From the NCBI GenBank assembly GCA_947683425.1, contig CANTUQ010000055.1:3522001-3586000 (forward strand): a DNA stretch of 64,000 nt, in the 5' to 3' direction. This DNA comes from Excoecaria cochinchinensis. Taxonomy: Eukaryota > Streptophyta > Magnoliopsida > Malpighiales > Euphorbiaceae. The notes beneath the pieces were generated by a model. The model worked only from the letters and a program-made list of their open reading frames with translations. It was not told the origin of the DNA and did no database searches. Below, in pieces: positions 37,574 through 49,532 of the stretch (positions within the stretch are counted from its first letter, which is position 1; each line of letters starts with the position of its first letter). A program made the position numbers and the translations under genes.

Positions 37574-38779
37574 TCATCCCTGGCTTTCAATGGCATAGGC
37601 TCTACCAGCTGTCGGAACGGGGCGGTCAATAGACTCAGATAACTCTCTCTCTCGAGGCCGTCCACCACGACCCCGTCCTCTACCTCTACCATGGCTTCCT
37701 TGGGGAGCATTAGATCCTGCTCGACTACCCTCTTGTTGACCCGAAACATTATCACGCATATTCGGGCAATTAGCAAGGAAGTGGTCCGTACTACCACACC
37801 TGAAGCACCCTCCTGTCAGCCATTGACATTCGCCCCAGTGGCGCCTACTACAATAGGAGCACTGAGGTCTAACATCGCCTCTACCCCCTGAACCTCCTCT
37901 ACCCGTGCCTGATCCTATTGAAAAGTCTTGTCTCCTCCCTCTAGTAGCCGGACTAGCAGGAGGCTCACCAGCAGGATTCCCTCGAGATTCTCTTGATCTT
38001 TTCCCTGATGAGGAACTGCCTCTGGAGGTCTTTCTCCTCAAGGCTTTCTCTCTCAAAACATGCTCTGATCGTTCCGCTCTCAAGGCCGCCTGAACCAGCT
38101 GATAATAGCTAACATTCGGGGCAGACATCAAAGAAACTAACATTGCCTTCAAAGATTCATTCAAACCCGCCTCAAAATGTTGACACCGAAACTCATCAGT
38201 AAGAATTCCTGGCGGTGCATACTTACTGAGTCTGTTGAACTCATTCTCATAGTCTGCCACAGACATCACCCTCTGCCTGAGACTCAAGAACTGCGCCCAT
38301 CTAGTGTCTTTGAATGCCTTAGTTACATACTTATTCTGGAACTCCTTCTCAAAGAACCCCCATGACAAAGGCTCGGGAAGCTAGGGCTGACTGAGCACTA
38401 ACCTCCACCAGTCATAAGCAGAGCCTTACAACAGAGACACTACACATTCCACTTCTCTATCTGGCGGACATCTAATTTCCCTTAGTACCCGCTTCACTTT
38501 ATCAATCCACATCTCAGCTTTGTCTGATTCATCTAAACTGGAGCCAAAGAAATCCTCAGCTCCATACTTTCTCATATTCTAAATAGGTGCCCTAGGTGCA
38601 GTTATTCTCTCCAGCACCCTAGCCATATCCTGGGATATCTTAAGCATCGCTTCAAAGGGAGCTATAGGGGCCTCAGGTTGCACCCTAGGAGGTTGAGCCG
38701 GACCCGTAACTGATGGATCTTACTCTTGGGGATTCGCACTCTCTGCTGACCCCTCAAGCGATCCTCGAGCAGACTCCAT
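37574..38779 (-). pseudogene. gag: gag of chromovirus C, four in-frame stops
   Basis: ATG at 38779 opens a frame (MESARGSLEG) interrupted by TAA or TAG near 38722, 38580, 38430 and 38381 and then open to 37574. The order is a Pro/Glu-rich start, a Retrotrans_gag core (AEMWIDKVKRVL, AYDWWR, FEKEFQNKYVTKAF, DYENEFNRLSKYAP), an Arg/Gly/Ser-rich region, and two zinc knuckles (CSYCSRRHWGEC, non-standard, and CFRCGSTDHFLANC, a CX2CX4HX4C). A frameshift near 37600 separates it from the protease. It would form the particle core; this copy is dead. Confidence 0.9.
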
Positions 38780-38871
38780 AGATACAAAACATAAACCACA
38801 ATTTGCATCAGACCAACATAACTCTAACAGACTTTCTATGACACTCTAGCCCAGAAACGTCTAAACCTACT

Positions 38872-38883
38872 GCTCTGATACCA
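38872..38883 (-). other. Primer-binding site of chromovirus C, tRNA-iMet
   Basis: TGGTATCAGAGC on the minus strand, five bases from the end of the 5' LTR, as in the LARD. Confidence 0.93.
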
Positions 38884-38888
38884 CAAAA

Positions 38889-40086
38889 TGTAACACCCCT
38901 TACCTATACGTAGAAAACTTTACCCTGTGAAGAGGATGAAGGTCCCTGCTAGATAGGGGTTGCCACCCACAGACGCTCAAACAGAACCAATTGTACATCA
39001 ATCACATATTCAAATGAATAAATTAAAATTTCACAACTCATGAGAGAAAGAGTCATAGAGCAAAATATTGCATTTCATTAATATAACAAAGGTGGTTTAC
39101 ATATTCTAAAAAGATACAAAATGTGCCTGAATAGTTACATATAATTAACATCAAAATGACTTACAAAAGATTCTTTACATAGTTTTAAAACTACAAGACT
39201 TTAATACATACGAAAAGAATACAAGGCCTAAACTACATAATCTTCTATCCATTAGTCGTATTGGCCCTGTTGATGCGAATCCCGCTGATAAACCCTTTAA
39301 AATCTTTCACACCTGCACGGATAAACACCCGTGCTAAGTAAAATCGCTTAGTGACGAAATAAAGATGCACAACGACCACTCACAGTGGCGTCAACAAATA
39401 ATCACAAGCAAATGGCACAGTTACATGTTAAAATAAGTTACTTAAAGCATAACAGCATCATAATCATATTATTCCCAACACGCAATATTCCAAAGTTCAC
39501 ATATAATAACAAATAACATCCTTGCACCTGCTTTATCAAAATAGTGGTTAACGAGTGCGCGTAGATACCTGAAGGTATTGACATTATTCTCATAACACAT
39601 AGATAACCGAGGGTATCAAAACAATCTATTTAATTTTATTCCAAAACATTTTCGCGTAGATTCGGTACATAGGGATCACGAAGATCCAGTCGGGGGACCT
39701 GATCAGGGTCCAAATCATTCGGTAGCTGCAGCAACGGTAACTCTATTAGACATGCCTAACTATCCACTTATTTGACTCTAGTAGGTTATGCATAATCCAA
39801 GGCACATTTCAATTCACAACATATGTTTGTATCAAGTATCACTCAGGATATAGGAAGTACATAAATACATTCATATAGTAAACAGTAAGAATTAGCCATG
39901 AAAAAGACGTTAGAAACTCATTTTCAGACAACTGGGTGCTCGAGAAAAATAGGGCAGGTCGGAGCCTCTGTCGCGCTCGCAACTGAGTCGCGATAGCGAG
40001 AGAGGGGAAATGAGCATGAGTTATGCTAAGGGACACGACTCGTGTGCATTCTCCCTCAGACGTGCTCTGAAGTACGACATGCAAAG
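38889..40086 (-). repeat. 5' LTR of chromovirus C, first part
   Basis: Aligns with 31717 to about 32910. It ends with the CAAAG at 40082-40086, the left target duplication of B2. The hairpin is decayed (39334-39351, CTAAGTA..CGCTTAG). The LTR resumes at 57778. Confidence 0.93.
40082..40086. repeat. Target site duplication CAAAG, left copy
   Basis: CAAAG is repeated at 57773-57777. The uninterrupted sister LTR near 32902 reads GCAAAGGCCTCAG, confirming the site. Confidence 0.95.
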
Positions 40087-42216
40087 TGTAGACACCGGGT
40101 CTCGAGGCAGTCCAGATCAAAGTTACCCGATGAAGAGATCAATATCGATTTACGAGTAAGGGGATGGAATTCGGAGGTTTTTGTCTTTCGGTCTCGCAAG
40201 GATTAAAATCTTTTTCTATAGCATGGAGTTTTGAAAAAGTTGGATAAATTTTACAGAATTTGGGTAAAAATGGGAGTTTTGCTTCACAGACGGGCATTCC
40301 GTCTGTGTAGGGACGCCCGTCCCTACTTGTAGAGATACCCGTCCCTAGGCATAGTAGGGACGGACCCGTGGCAACCTAGGGATGCCCGTCCCTAGAATCG
40401 CGCCCCGTCCCTAGTCAGTCTCCCGCATTTGTCCCTAGTAGAGACGGCCATCGGTAGGCGCAGGGAAGCCCGTCGGTACGGTAACTAACCGGATCACTCG
40501 AGATTGGATAAAATTTGATCTCTTTTCTTTTCAAAAGGGGGATAGAATTTATCTAAAAGTTGAATTTTAAAGCCCTTTTAAAATTCAAAATTTAGATAGA
40601 GGCTTATCTTAATTATCTCATAAAACCCTATAAATAAAGGATCAAATTTCAGTTTTAGGGGTTAGACAATTTGGAGAAAATCTGGAAAAGGAGAGAGAAA
40701 TTTTAGAGAAATTTTATTTAGAAAAAGAGGCTATCAAATATTTTTTTAAAAAAATTGCTTTTTAGAAAAAGGCTTTTCTGTGAGCAGATTACGCAAAAAG
40801 TTCATAAATCTCTATTCATCTGTAGAGTTTTATTTTGATAAAACTTCTTTTAATTAATCGATTTCTTCAAATTTTTCTTACGAATTAAGTCAAAATGAGG
40901 TGACGAAATTCAGTCGTTTCCATCAATATAACTAATTCGAACACACGATTGCTATCAAATTTTCAAGGAAAGAATAACATAAAGTTTCTTTCTTTGATCT
41001 GATTCTTCTTTTGATCCTTGCAAAGCACACGGGGACAAAATCATTCGATATCCACCCTAAAAGGTAAAATCCGAGGGTAAACATTATGGATTAACATTTG
41101 TATAATTTAATTTGATTTACATTGATTTCTATATATACTTCATTATCTTTTTTTACAAAAGATTTAAGAGGTTTTTTTTTTATTTGTTTTCCCCTCACTA
41201 GGGACGGCCACTAGCATGATCCAGGTAGCCGTCCCTAGGCAAAATTCTCATTTTTTTTATCTCATAAAATCCTATCTCTTAACTTATTGCTGTTAGAATT
41301 TTCTCATTTTTATTTTTATTCACGTTTTTGCTAACGTGTTTATCCTGGTGAGTTCTTTTCTGACCATTGGAAGTTGGAGTTGTGAGAGATGTTGGTTGCG
41401 CCATCCTGCGTATCTCGATTCGGGTTCATTTTTCTACCCTTACCTTGTATTTATGTTGTTATGGAAATGGTTTTAATATCATTAAGGTAAAAAGGACCAA
41501 AGGTTTTTTTAACAATTAAACCTGGAGATTTTCTCGAAAATGGTGGACCAATGTCCCATTTCAGCCAATAAAATTGACACTTCATAAAAAACCATTTTTG
41601 TAATGAATATGCATGGTAGGACCAAAGTCCTCATTCCAATGAATATCCCGTTTTATGCATGTATCGCACTTTTATAAATGGGAGTTGTATTCCGCTCCTA
41701 GTGTTATTGTAATTTATTTCGAACACTTTATCTTGATTCTTGCTTCTATTTACCACTTTGGATGTGAATGATTTGCGCTTTAATAAAATGCATCGTGTGG
41801 AAAGTTGGTGAAATAATAAATTCAAATCATAATTGTAAAATTAATCAAAGTACGAATAAATGAGAAATCCCGAACTCACTCTGGTCTTTGGGACTCAAAG
41901 AGGCGAGAGGTCTAGGACTTCCAAGACACCTCTTGAGTCCCACCAAAAGGCTTAAATATACAATCCTAGGCTCTAGGGGAGTAGAGGATAAGGCCTCCAA
42001 GATCCCTCTGGCTAGCTCAAGATGGATATGTATGCGCCGTCTTAGGCTCGATAAGGCTAGACGACCCTTCCCAATGTTCTATTGGGTGGCGACTCCAAGA
42101 AACCTCATTGTTGCCCAAAATAGACGCACTTGTAAATACCTTACAAGTTTTATGAACCTCTCCTGATCGCCCTAAAGCAGGCTTTCGGGAGGCCGCGAGG
42201 TTCGGCGCGCGTCACA
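40087..42216 (+). repeat. 5' LTR of Tat element B2
   Basis: TGTAGACACC...GCGTCACA. The dyad CACAGACGG-GCATT-CCGTCTGTG is at 40285-40307, followed by several AGGGACG/CGTCCCT motifs to about 40480 and one more pair near 41202-41237. A TATA-like CCCTATAAATAAAGG is at 40626-40640. The U5 part has the stem-loop CCCAAT-GTTCT-ATTGGG and TGGCGACTCC at 42087-42096. Confidence 0.95.
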
Positions 42217-42217
42217 G

Positions 42218-42234
42218 TGGCGACTCCACTGGGG
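42218..42234 (+). other. Primer-binding site of B2
   Basis: TGGCGACTCCACTGGGG starts one base after the LTR. This sequence type is the usual primer site of Tat/Ogre elements, assigned in the literature to tRNA-Arg; the tRNA assignment is from general knowledge and was not checked here. Confidence 0.8.
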
Positions 42235-43154
42235 ACATACTCGAGACTTCGATTCGAAAGTACTTTGATTAAAAATTTACAATTAGATTTTAGCTTAAAA
42301 ATTTCACCATCTTTCAAAATCTGCATTGCATCGCATTAGAGCCTTAGATCTATGCTAGTTTGGTCCCTCTTTTAGCCCCGGTACGTTCCTGAAGCACGAC
42401 CCTATTTTCACTCAATTTAGGGAAGTGTTAAGGATAATCACCAGCCCAAGCCTCGTACCATCATGGTATATTAAATAGTGACCCGATCGGTCGTTACGCT
42501 CGTGATGAGCTAGACTCGTTGGCAGGGACCATGTTTGGGTAGCCCTAAAGTAACACCACCCTTTGACTAAAGCTCATGTAAATTGAAATAGTTACTTCCC
42601 CCAAGTGGCATGAACCTTAATACGATGTTTGCTGTATGGATCATTAGGTATTGGACAAACCCGGATAGTTCGACTGGTCACCTAATCAAAGGCTTTCATG
42701 CCCCGATAGGCCCAGGATGCCTTATTCGGATTACCTAAATACATGATGATGATAACCCATCAGCCTGTGCATTAGTTAGGAGAGGTTATGCTGCCGGATT
42801 TCCACCGTGCACCATACGCGTTCATCGGGTCCCCAGATTGACCCATGGACCAATCCCACCTAGGAAAGAGACTATGACCTCGTGTGCGGGAGTAATAAGG
42901 TTTGAAGGACCTATGTCCTTGCATGTGGCTTGTGAGTGCTGCATAGCACGATCATGCATTATTTTTTGCGCAATCCTGCATCATCCTAACCCCTGTGTTT
43001 TTTAGCCATCATAGATTCGCCTAGGTGGACAAGAGGGTCCCGGGGACGGCTACGCAGGAATCCATTTTTTGAGTTACCAGAAAGGATAGAGTATCCAGAC
43101 AGTTCTTCTGAGACCAGTTACGCCACTTCAGATCAGTTTTCTGTACCCGAAGAA
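42235..43154 (+). other. Untranslated leader of B2
   Basis: About 0.9 kb between primer site and gag start, without a credible reading frame. Its first part matches the D leader at 63630-64000 (segments GCTAGTTTGGTCCCT and GTGACCCGATCGGTCGTTAC). It presumably holds packaging and dimerisation signals (inference). Confidence 0.65.
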
Positions 43155-43385
43155 ATGGCAAACTCACCGAGAGGGGCAGAGGCCACCCGGGAAATGATAG
43201 CAGAGGAAGTGGGCCGAAGGTTGGAAGAGTTTGAGAACCGGGTGTTGGCAATGATAGCCACAATGGGTCAACAAGCAGCCCCGCAAAACCCGCAGCCTCC
43301 TCCTGTGAGGAATAATAAAAGGGAAAAGGTCAGAGAGGACCCACAAGATGAAACTCGCCCGTCTTTACATAAGGGCGTAGATTAA
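43155..43385 (+). pseudogene. gag: gag remnant of B2, N-terminal 76 codons
   Basis: The frame starts MANSPRGAEATREMIAEEVG, a start typical for Tat gag, and runs through a helical N-terminal segment and a Pro-rich stretch to a stop at 43383. The entire capsid and zinc-knuckle region, the linker and the front of the protease, present in B1 (13365-14960), are missing. The junction carries a tandem duplication of the 13-mer AAGGGCGTAGATT (43371-43396). The element would have to use Gag supplied in trans. Confidence 0.85.
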
Positions 43386-43417
43386 GGGCGTAGATTAACC
43401 AAAAGCATACCGCCTGT

Positions 43418-46400
43418 GTGATGGTGGATGATGGTTCTTCCATAAATGTATGCCCACAGGTAGCAATAGCAGCTTTTGGGGTAACAGAGGATATGTTGGC
43501 AAAATCTGATCTTACCATCACGGCATATGACAACTCGCGTAGGCAGGCTTCGGGAACCTTCACAGCGGTGGTAAAAATGGGACTGGTAGAGTTTGTGGTG
43601 TTGCCCATACCCGCTAATTTCTCAGCTTTGCTAGGCAGACCATGGTTTCATAGATTGGGAGGAGTCCCCTCTACACTGCATCAGATGGTAAAGATACCTT
43701 ACGAGGGCCAGATCGTGACTATAAAAGCTGCACGAGAGAATCAGGTTTCAGTGCTGGAGATAGCCAGGCAGCCGTTTAATGGGTTTCATGTCACCATGAT
43801 AGGCAAAGAAGAGCAGAAGGAAGAAAGCCCCCAGGTATTGAATATGATGAAGAAAATGTCATTCCTCCTTGGTGCAGGGCTGGGCAAGAATTCCCAAGGG
43901 ATACCGACAGCTGTTACCACTAAGGGTCAAAAGGACAAGAGGGGTCTTGGATATACAGGTGCCGTAAAGAAGGGCGAGAAGTCGAAAATGGAAGTTCCCC
44001 ATATTCGGAAGACCTTTGTGCCAGCGACCGTAGCATGTGCCTATGCAGGAGAAAATGAACCGCAATGGCTGGATGGAAGAATTGTGCCAGGGTTCGAGGT
44101 TTTTAATGATGTCTATGACTGGGGCATTGGATTAATCAAGCCAGCAGAGGGTTTTTGGGATGAAGAAATCATGACCAGTAGGACAATTTGGGACCGCGAG
44201 ACGCCGGAAGAAATAATTGCTGAAAAGATGATAACCACCCAGCTGAAAGGAAAGGCCAACATAGAGGAAGCTGTGCGGAAGATGGATAAGGAGACTCCAA
44301 AGGGCCGATGTGATGCGAAAACGTTGACTGCGGCATATACACTAGCAGAGGAGGAAGAGGAAGATAGTTTAGATTTTCTTTTTGCTCCAGAACTTTTCAA
44401 TGATGTCAATGACAATTTCAATCTTATTAATAAATTGAATGGTTTTGCTTACTTGTGTGATGTTTCTGATGATTTCACTATGCATGATCATGATCATGAT
44501 CCATCCATATTTGATATTGATTCAACTGATGCTACTCCATTCAATCTTTGAACCCTAGACAATCCAAAAGAAATTTTGATAGCATCAAATATAACTCCTG
44601 AAGAGCGAGAAAAATTTGAGAGAATCTTAAAAAAATATGAAAAAGTCTTTGCCTGGACCTACGAAGATATGCCAGGAATCGATCGGAAAGTCGCAGAGCA
44701 TGCTATCTCCACCTATCCAGACCATAAACCTATTAAGCAGAGGTTGAGAAGGCTTAGGCCGGAATGGGCGGAGAAAGTGAAAGAAGAGATTCACCAGCAA
44801 ATCAAAGCCAAGTTTCTAGTCGAGGTGCAATACCCAACATGGTTGGCCAATGTTGTCCCTGTAGCCAGGAAGAATGTCAAAGTAAGAGTATGTGTGGATT
44901 ATCGGGATCTGAATAAGGCCTGTCCAAAAGATGATTTTCCATTGCCTCATATAGACGTACTAATAGACAGTGCCGCTGCTTGTGAGATGTATAGCTTCGG
45001 AGATGGTTACGCGGGCTACAATCAAATTCTCAATGAAATAATTGATCGGATCAAGACGGCCTTCATCACAGAGTGGGGGACTTACGCTTATCGCGTGATG
45101 CCTTTTGGCCTGAAAAATGCAGGGGCCACTTATCAGAGGATGGCAATGAAGATATTGGATGAATTGATTCATAAAGAAGTAGAGGTATACGTGGACGATA
45201 TGATGATCAAGTCAGCCACTAGAGAAGGCCATTTTAAAGCCCTGGAAAAGTTCTTTCGAAGGATAGATAAGTACAACTTGCAGTTGAATCCTAAAAAGTG
45301 CATCTTTGGCGTTACCTCAGGGAAGCTCTTAGGACACATAGTTAGTAAAAGGGGGATTGAGATTGACCCGGATAAGGTTAAGGCCATCAAAGAAATGCCG
45401 ATACCGCAGAAGGAGAAGGATGTAAGAAGCTTTCTGGGCAAGTTGCAATACATTAGTAGGTTTATCGCTAAGCTTACTTCGATCTGTGAGCCAATCTTTA
45501 AACTACTCAGAGAAGATCAACCAATAGTATGGAACGAGAGTTGTCAAAAGGCTTTTGATGCTGTCAGAGAATATTTGTTGAATCCATCGGTACTGAGACC
45601 ACCACGGCCAGTCAAGCCGCTGATCCTATACCTGGCCATAGAGGACAGTTCTGTAGGTGCTATGATGGCCCAAGAGGATGATTTTGGAGTGGAATTTGCT
45701 ATTTATTATCTCAGCAAGAAATTCTTAGCCTAAGAAGTCAAATACACAGAGGTAGAAAAGATTTGCCTTGCAGTAATCTGGGCTTCTAAGAAATTGCGAC
45801 ATTACTTTCATGCTTACAAAGTGCAGGCAGTTGCGAGGCAGAATCCCCTGAGATATTTGCAAGAGGCCCCATCTTTGCTTAGGAAAATGGGTAGGTGGTT
45901 GTTGTTACTTCAAGAATTTGATGTGGAGTATTTCACCCGGAAGACCATCAAAGGGCATGCAGTGGCAAAATTTCTATCAGAACACCCGATCCAAGGAGAC
46001 TCATACGAGTTTAACTTTCCAGATGAGGATGTGGCAGCTATTGGGATTCAAGGTTGGAAATTACACTTTGACGGAGCTGTAAATAACAAAGGGGCAGGAG
46101 TAGGAGTCATTCTGATAACCCCGGATGACGAAAAACTTCCCTTGGCGAAAAAGTTGAGATTCAAGGCTACCAATAACGAAGCTGAATACGAAGCATGTGT
46201 TTTTGGATTGGAGGCGTTAATAGCTTTATGAGCAAAGAATGTGGAAGTGTTTTGTGATTCTTCTTTGGTGGTCAATCAAATCTGAGGTGAATGGGCCGTG
46301 AAAGAAGAGAGGCTAATGCCATATATCCGGCATTTGACAGACCTGAGCAGTCAATTCGAAGTATGCACATTCCATTTCATTCCTAGGGATGAAAATCAGT

Positions 46401-47788
46401 TAGCCGATGCACTCGCCACACTAGTATCAATGTGGGACAAACTTGAAGGGGTGCACATGAAGCCAGTTTTAATCTATAGTTCTGAGAAACCTAGCTTCGA
46501 ATCGAGATCAGTTATGGAAGTAGAAGTGGCAGATGGAAAGCCATGGTATCATGACATTATGAATTACCTAGAGAATGCGACATTTGCAGAGGAGGCTACT
46601 GAAAAGGATCAAAGGATGATTCGCAAGCTGTCTACCCAGTTCATTTGTATAAATGGGATAATGTACAAACGGCAAGCTGATGGTATCCAATTGAGGTGTT
46701 TGGACGAAAAAGAAGCCAGGAGGGTAATAGAAGAAAAACACGCCGGAATATGCGGAGCCCATATGAATGGGCTGACATTAGCCAAAAAGATCATGAGGCA
46801 AGGCTTCTACTGGCTTACGATGGATGATGATTGCTCAAAATATGTGAAGCAGTGCCAACTATGCCAGCAATACGCAGACTTGAGGCATTTGCTAGTGTCA
46901 GAGCTACACAGCCTAACGTCACCTTGGCCATTCGCTGCTTGGGGAATAGACATTATTGGAGAAATCCGCCCTATGGCATCCAACGGACACAGATATATAA
47001 TAGTCGCAATCGACTATTTTACAAAATGGGTGGAGGCGGAGTCCTTTAAGAAGATCGACGCAAGAGATATGGCCAGGTTTATTGAAAGAAGTCTGATATG
47101 CAGATATGGCCTCCCACATCACATAGTGTCTGATAACGGGGTGCAATTCATGGGGGAAACTAGAAAACTTCTTGAGAAGAACGGGATCGAGCACCACAAA
47201 TCCTCCCCCTATCGACCACAAGCAAATGGGGCAGTAGAGGCCGCAAATAAGAATGCGAAGAGAATCCAAGCCAAGATGGTCCAAACCTACAAAGACTGGG
47301 CAGAGAAGCTTCCCTTTGCATTGTGGGATTACAGAACGACGGTAAGGACATCTACAGGCATTACTTCGTATTCTTTAGTTTACGGAACAGAGGCAGTGCT
47401 GCAGGTTGAGGTAGAGCTTAAATCACTGAGAGTAGTCATGGAAGCTCAGATTCCAGAAGCCGAATGGATGCAGGAGAGGTTACAGCATTTGAACTTATTA
47501 GATGAAAGTAGGATAAAAGCTTACTATCATAATCAGGTCTATCAGAAAAGGCTGGCCAGATCATTTGGAAAAAAGCTGAAAAATCATCCGCTGAAGGATG
47601 GGGATTTGGTGTTCAAACAGATGAGACTAGGCGTACCGGATATCAGAGGAAAATTTAGACCAACTTGGGAAGGACCATATATCCTCAAGAAGCTGCGATC
47701 CAAAGGAGCTGCAATCTTATCGGATAGCAATGGTAATGAATTCAAGGAACCGGTCAATGTCAACAGACTCAAAAGGTTCCATGGCTAA
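43418..47788 (+). pseudogene. pol: Protease, G-patch, RT, RNase H, aRNase H and integrase of B2
   Basis: One frame throughout with stops at 44549, 45731, 46229 and 46283. Protease VDDGSS is at the start and LGRPW near 43640; the protease N-terminus is deleted. The G-patch is at about 43859-43964. RT keeps VDYRDLNKACPKDDFPLP, FGDGYAGYNQI and YVDD (45188-45199). RNase H, then archaeal-type RNase H (LHFDGAVNNKGAG near 46060), both precede the integrase. The integrase HHCC is H148, H155, C186 and C189 of the last open segment, and the acidic triad is D218, D279 and E314 of the same segment, with 34 residues between the last two. It ends RLKRFHG at 47788. Apart from the stops the catalytic residues are in place. 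Confidence 0.93.
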
Positions 47789-48173
47789 AGACCAAAATCA
47801 AAAGAAGAGAATAAAAGCCCCGCGGGTCGAAAACCGAAAAAAGGCGGCCCTACTAAAATCGGGCGCCTCGTCAGGGTGAAAACCGAAAAAAGGCATCCTG
47901 GGCAAAAATTAGAGGTTTGAGAGAAAATATCCAATCATGAAAACCCGAGAGGGCTGATTGGAGACAGGAGTTTGATGCTGTCAAGATTTAGTTCCATGAA
48001 TGAATGTAGTCTTGCATAAGTGAATTAATGTCAAAAAACGATCATGTATGCTGAAGTCATACTGAAATGTACACAAATTTGTGAAATGAAATAAGTTTGA
48101 TTTATTCATTTAAATTATTGTCCAATTCTTCTTTAAAAAGAAACATACTGCTCAAAATGCATGTAAGGCTAAA
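47789..48173. other. Spacer between pol and antisense gene of B2
   Basis: Non-coding and conserved with 19367-19753 in B1, including paired CCGAAAAAAGGC segments and an A-rich polyadenylation-like stretch near 48085. Two genes converge on it. Confidence 0.6.
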
Positions 48174-49532
48174 CTATGCCCTACTACTACCCTCGCTGGC
48201 CAAATGCCTCAGTAGCCGAGTTCGGTTATCAGCCGCCGGGCTAAGTATCCACCTCTTGTACGCCCTGGTAGAGATGGTAGAATGGTTCCCGAACAAAGGT
48301 ATGACGGTTTTCAATGGAAGTCGGCTCCAAAGCTCATGATAGCGGGAGGCAAAGGCCGCAGAAAGGACTCCACCTCGAAAGGATAGAGGGAGTCTCACCA
48401 CATCCTGAGTCACTCCGAGTTGACGGGAGCAACGAGCTGTGATGTAGAAGGTCGCCTCACGGAGCCCGCATAAGGGAACATATCCTGAAGACCCATCAAT
48501 AACTGCACCGGACAAGGGAAACCAAGCATGCGTAAAGCTAATATCATCGTCAGATATCTCACTGAATCTGGTAATGCACTCGTCAGGAGTCCCAGGTAAA
48601 TACAGACAACGTCGAGGGAGGAAACACTTCATAGAGTAACGATTGATGACTCTAGGAGGAGGCTCTGACAAAAGCTTTAATTTCTCCTGCAACCAAATCT
48701 GATAGGGGAAACAAAGAAAGACAAAGAAAATAAAAGCCAAAGAGAATAAAATAAAAGGCAAAGATAAGCCACTGGAGTAAGTTGGATTTACTTCAGGCAA
48801 AAATTAGGCATAGGGTTGTGTGAAAATCCGAAAGGATGCACTTCCCGCTAAGAAAAGCTAGTGTGAAAATCCACAAGGGACGCACTACCATTTAAAACAA
48901 TGACGTACCTGGAGTAATAAGGGGCTCCCAGAGAATGAAGTGGTAGACCCGACATGAACAGAGTCCAAACCCAAGATAGTCTCAGCTAGAATGAGGGGGA
49001 AAGGTGTGAGCCCGTGATGAAAGTCATCCAGAATTCCAAATAGACGAGGGTCTCCGAGCAGCTCCTCTGAGGTCACGACTAGATACTTCATCAGGCAGAA
49101 GAGGAAGATAACACTTACGCTGTATGAGGGGATGTTGGAGAATTCATCCATTGCTTCAATTAGAGGTTCTAAAGAAAATACTGAGCCCTGAGGAACTAGA
49201 CGAGAAGCGTCAGAAGGAGCTACACTTAAGGACAAGGCAATATCCCGGATTTGGATCAAACCGCAGCGAGGTACGCAAGGCAAAGCACCAAGTGGATACC
49301 AACTTCCAGTGATAGCAGCAAATTCTTCAGGCAAGGGGCATATTTCCTGATAGGTGAACTTGAAGACATGAAAACGAGGATCCCAGAAGTGGGTTGCAGC
49401 CAAAAGAAGGGTGTAGTCTACCTTGACTCTCCGCAAAAACCTCAGTCCAGAAAGGGGGGCAAGAGTACTGTGTTCCCAAATTTGAGCATCATCTAAGACA
49501 CGGTGCATCTTGGAAAGGAAAGGAGAATTCAT
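48174..49532 (-). CDS. Antisense two-exon extra gene of B2, open reading frame intact
   Basis: Exon 1 is complement 48909-49532 (208 codons from MNSPFLSKMHRVL) and exon 2 is complement 48174-48698 (174 codons and TAG). The intron (complement 48699-48908, 210 nt) has donor CAG/GTACGT and acceptor TATCAG/ATT in phase 0. Splicing joins FSGSPLLLQ to IWLQEKLKLL, giving 382 residues without a stop. Motifs include ATHFWDPRFHVFKF, CPLPEEFAAITG and GDPRLFGI. The pattern is that of plant-mobile-domain/DUF7745-like proteins, which occur both as host genes and as extra ORFs of plant Ty3/gypsy elements. Function is unknown. It is transcribed, if at all, against pol and diverges from the sense gene at 50595. 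The splice sites are predictions supported by the B1 homologue. Confidence 0.72.
48699..48908 (-). other. Predicted intron of the antisense gene, B2
   Basis: GTACGT...TATCAG, 210 nt on the minus strand with a pyrimidine-rich 3' part. B1 has the homologous intron (complement 20278-20477) with the acceptor mutated. Element E has the same acceptor, and part of the intron sequence right of C (59060-59170). Confidence 0.75.
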
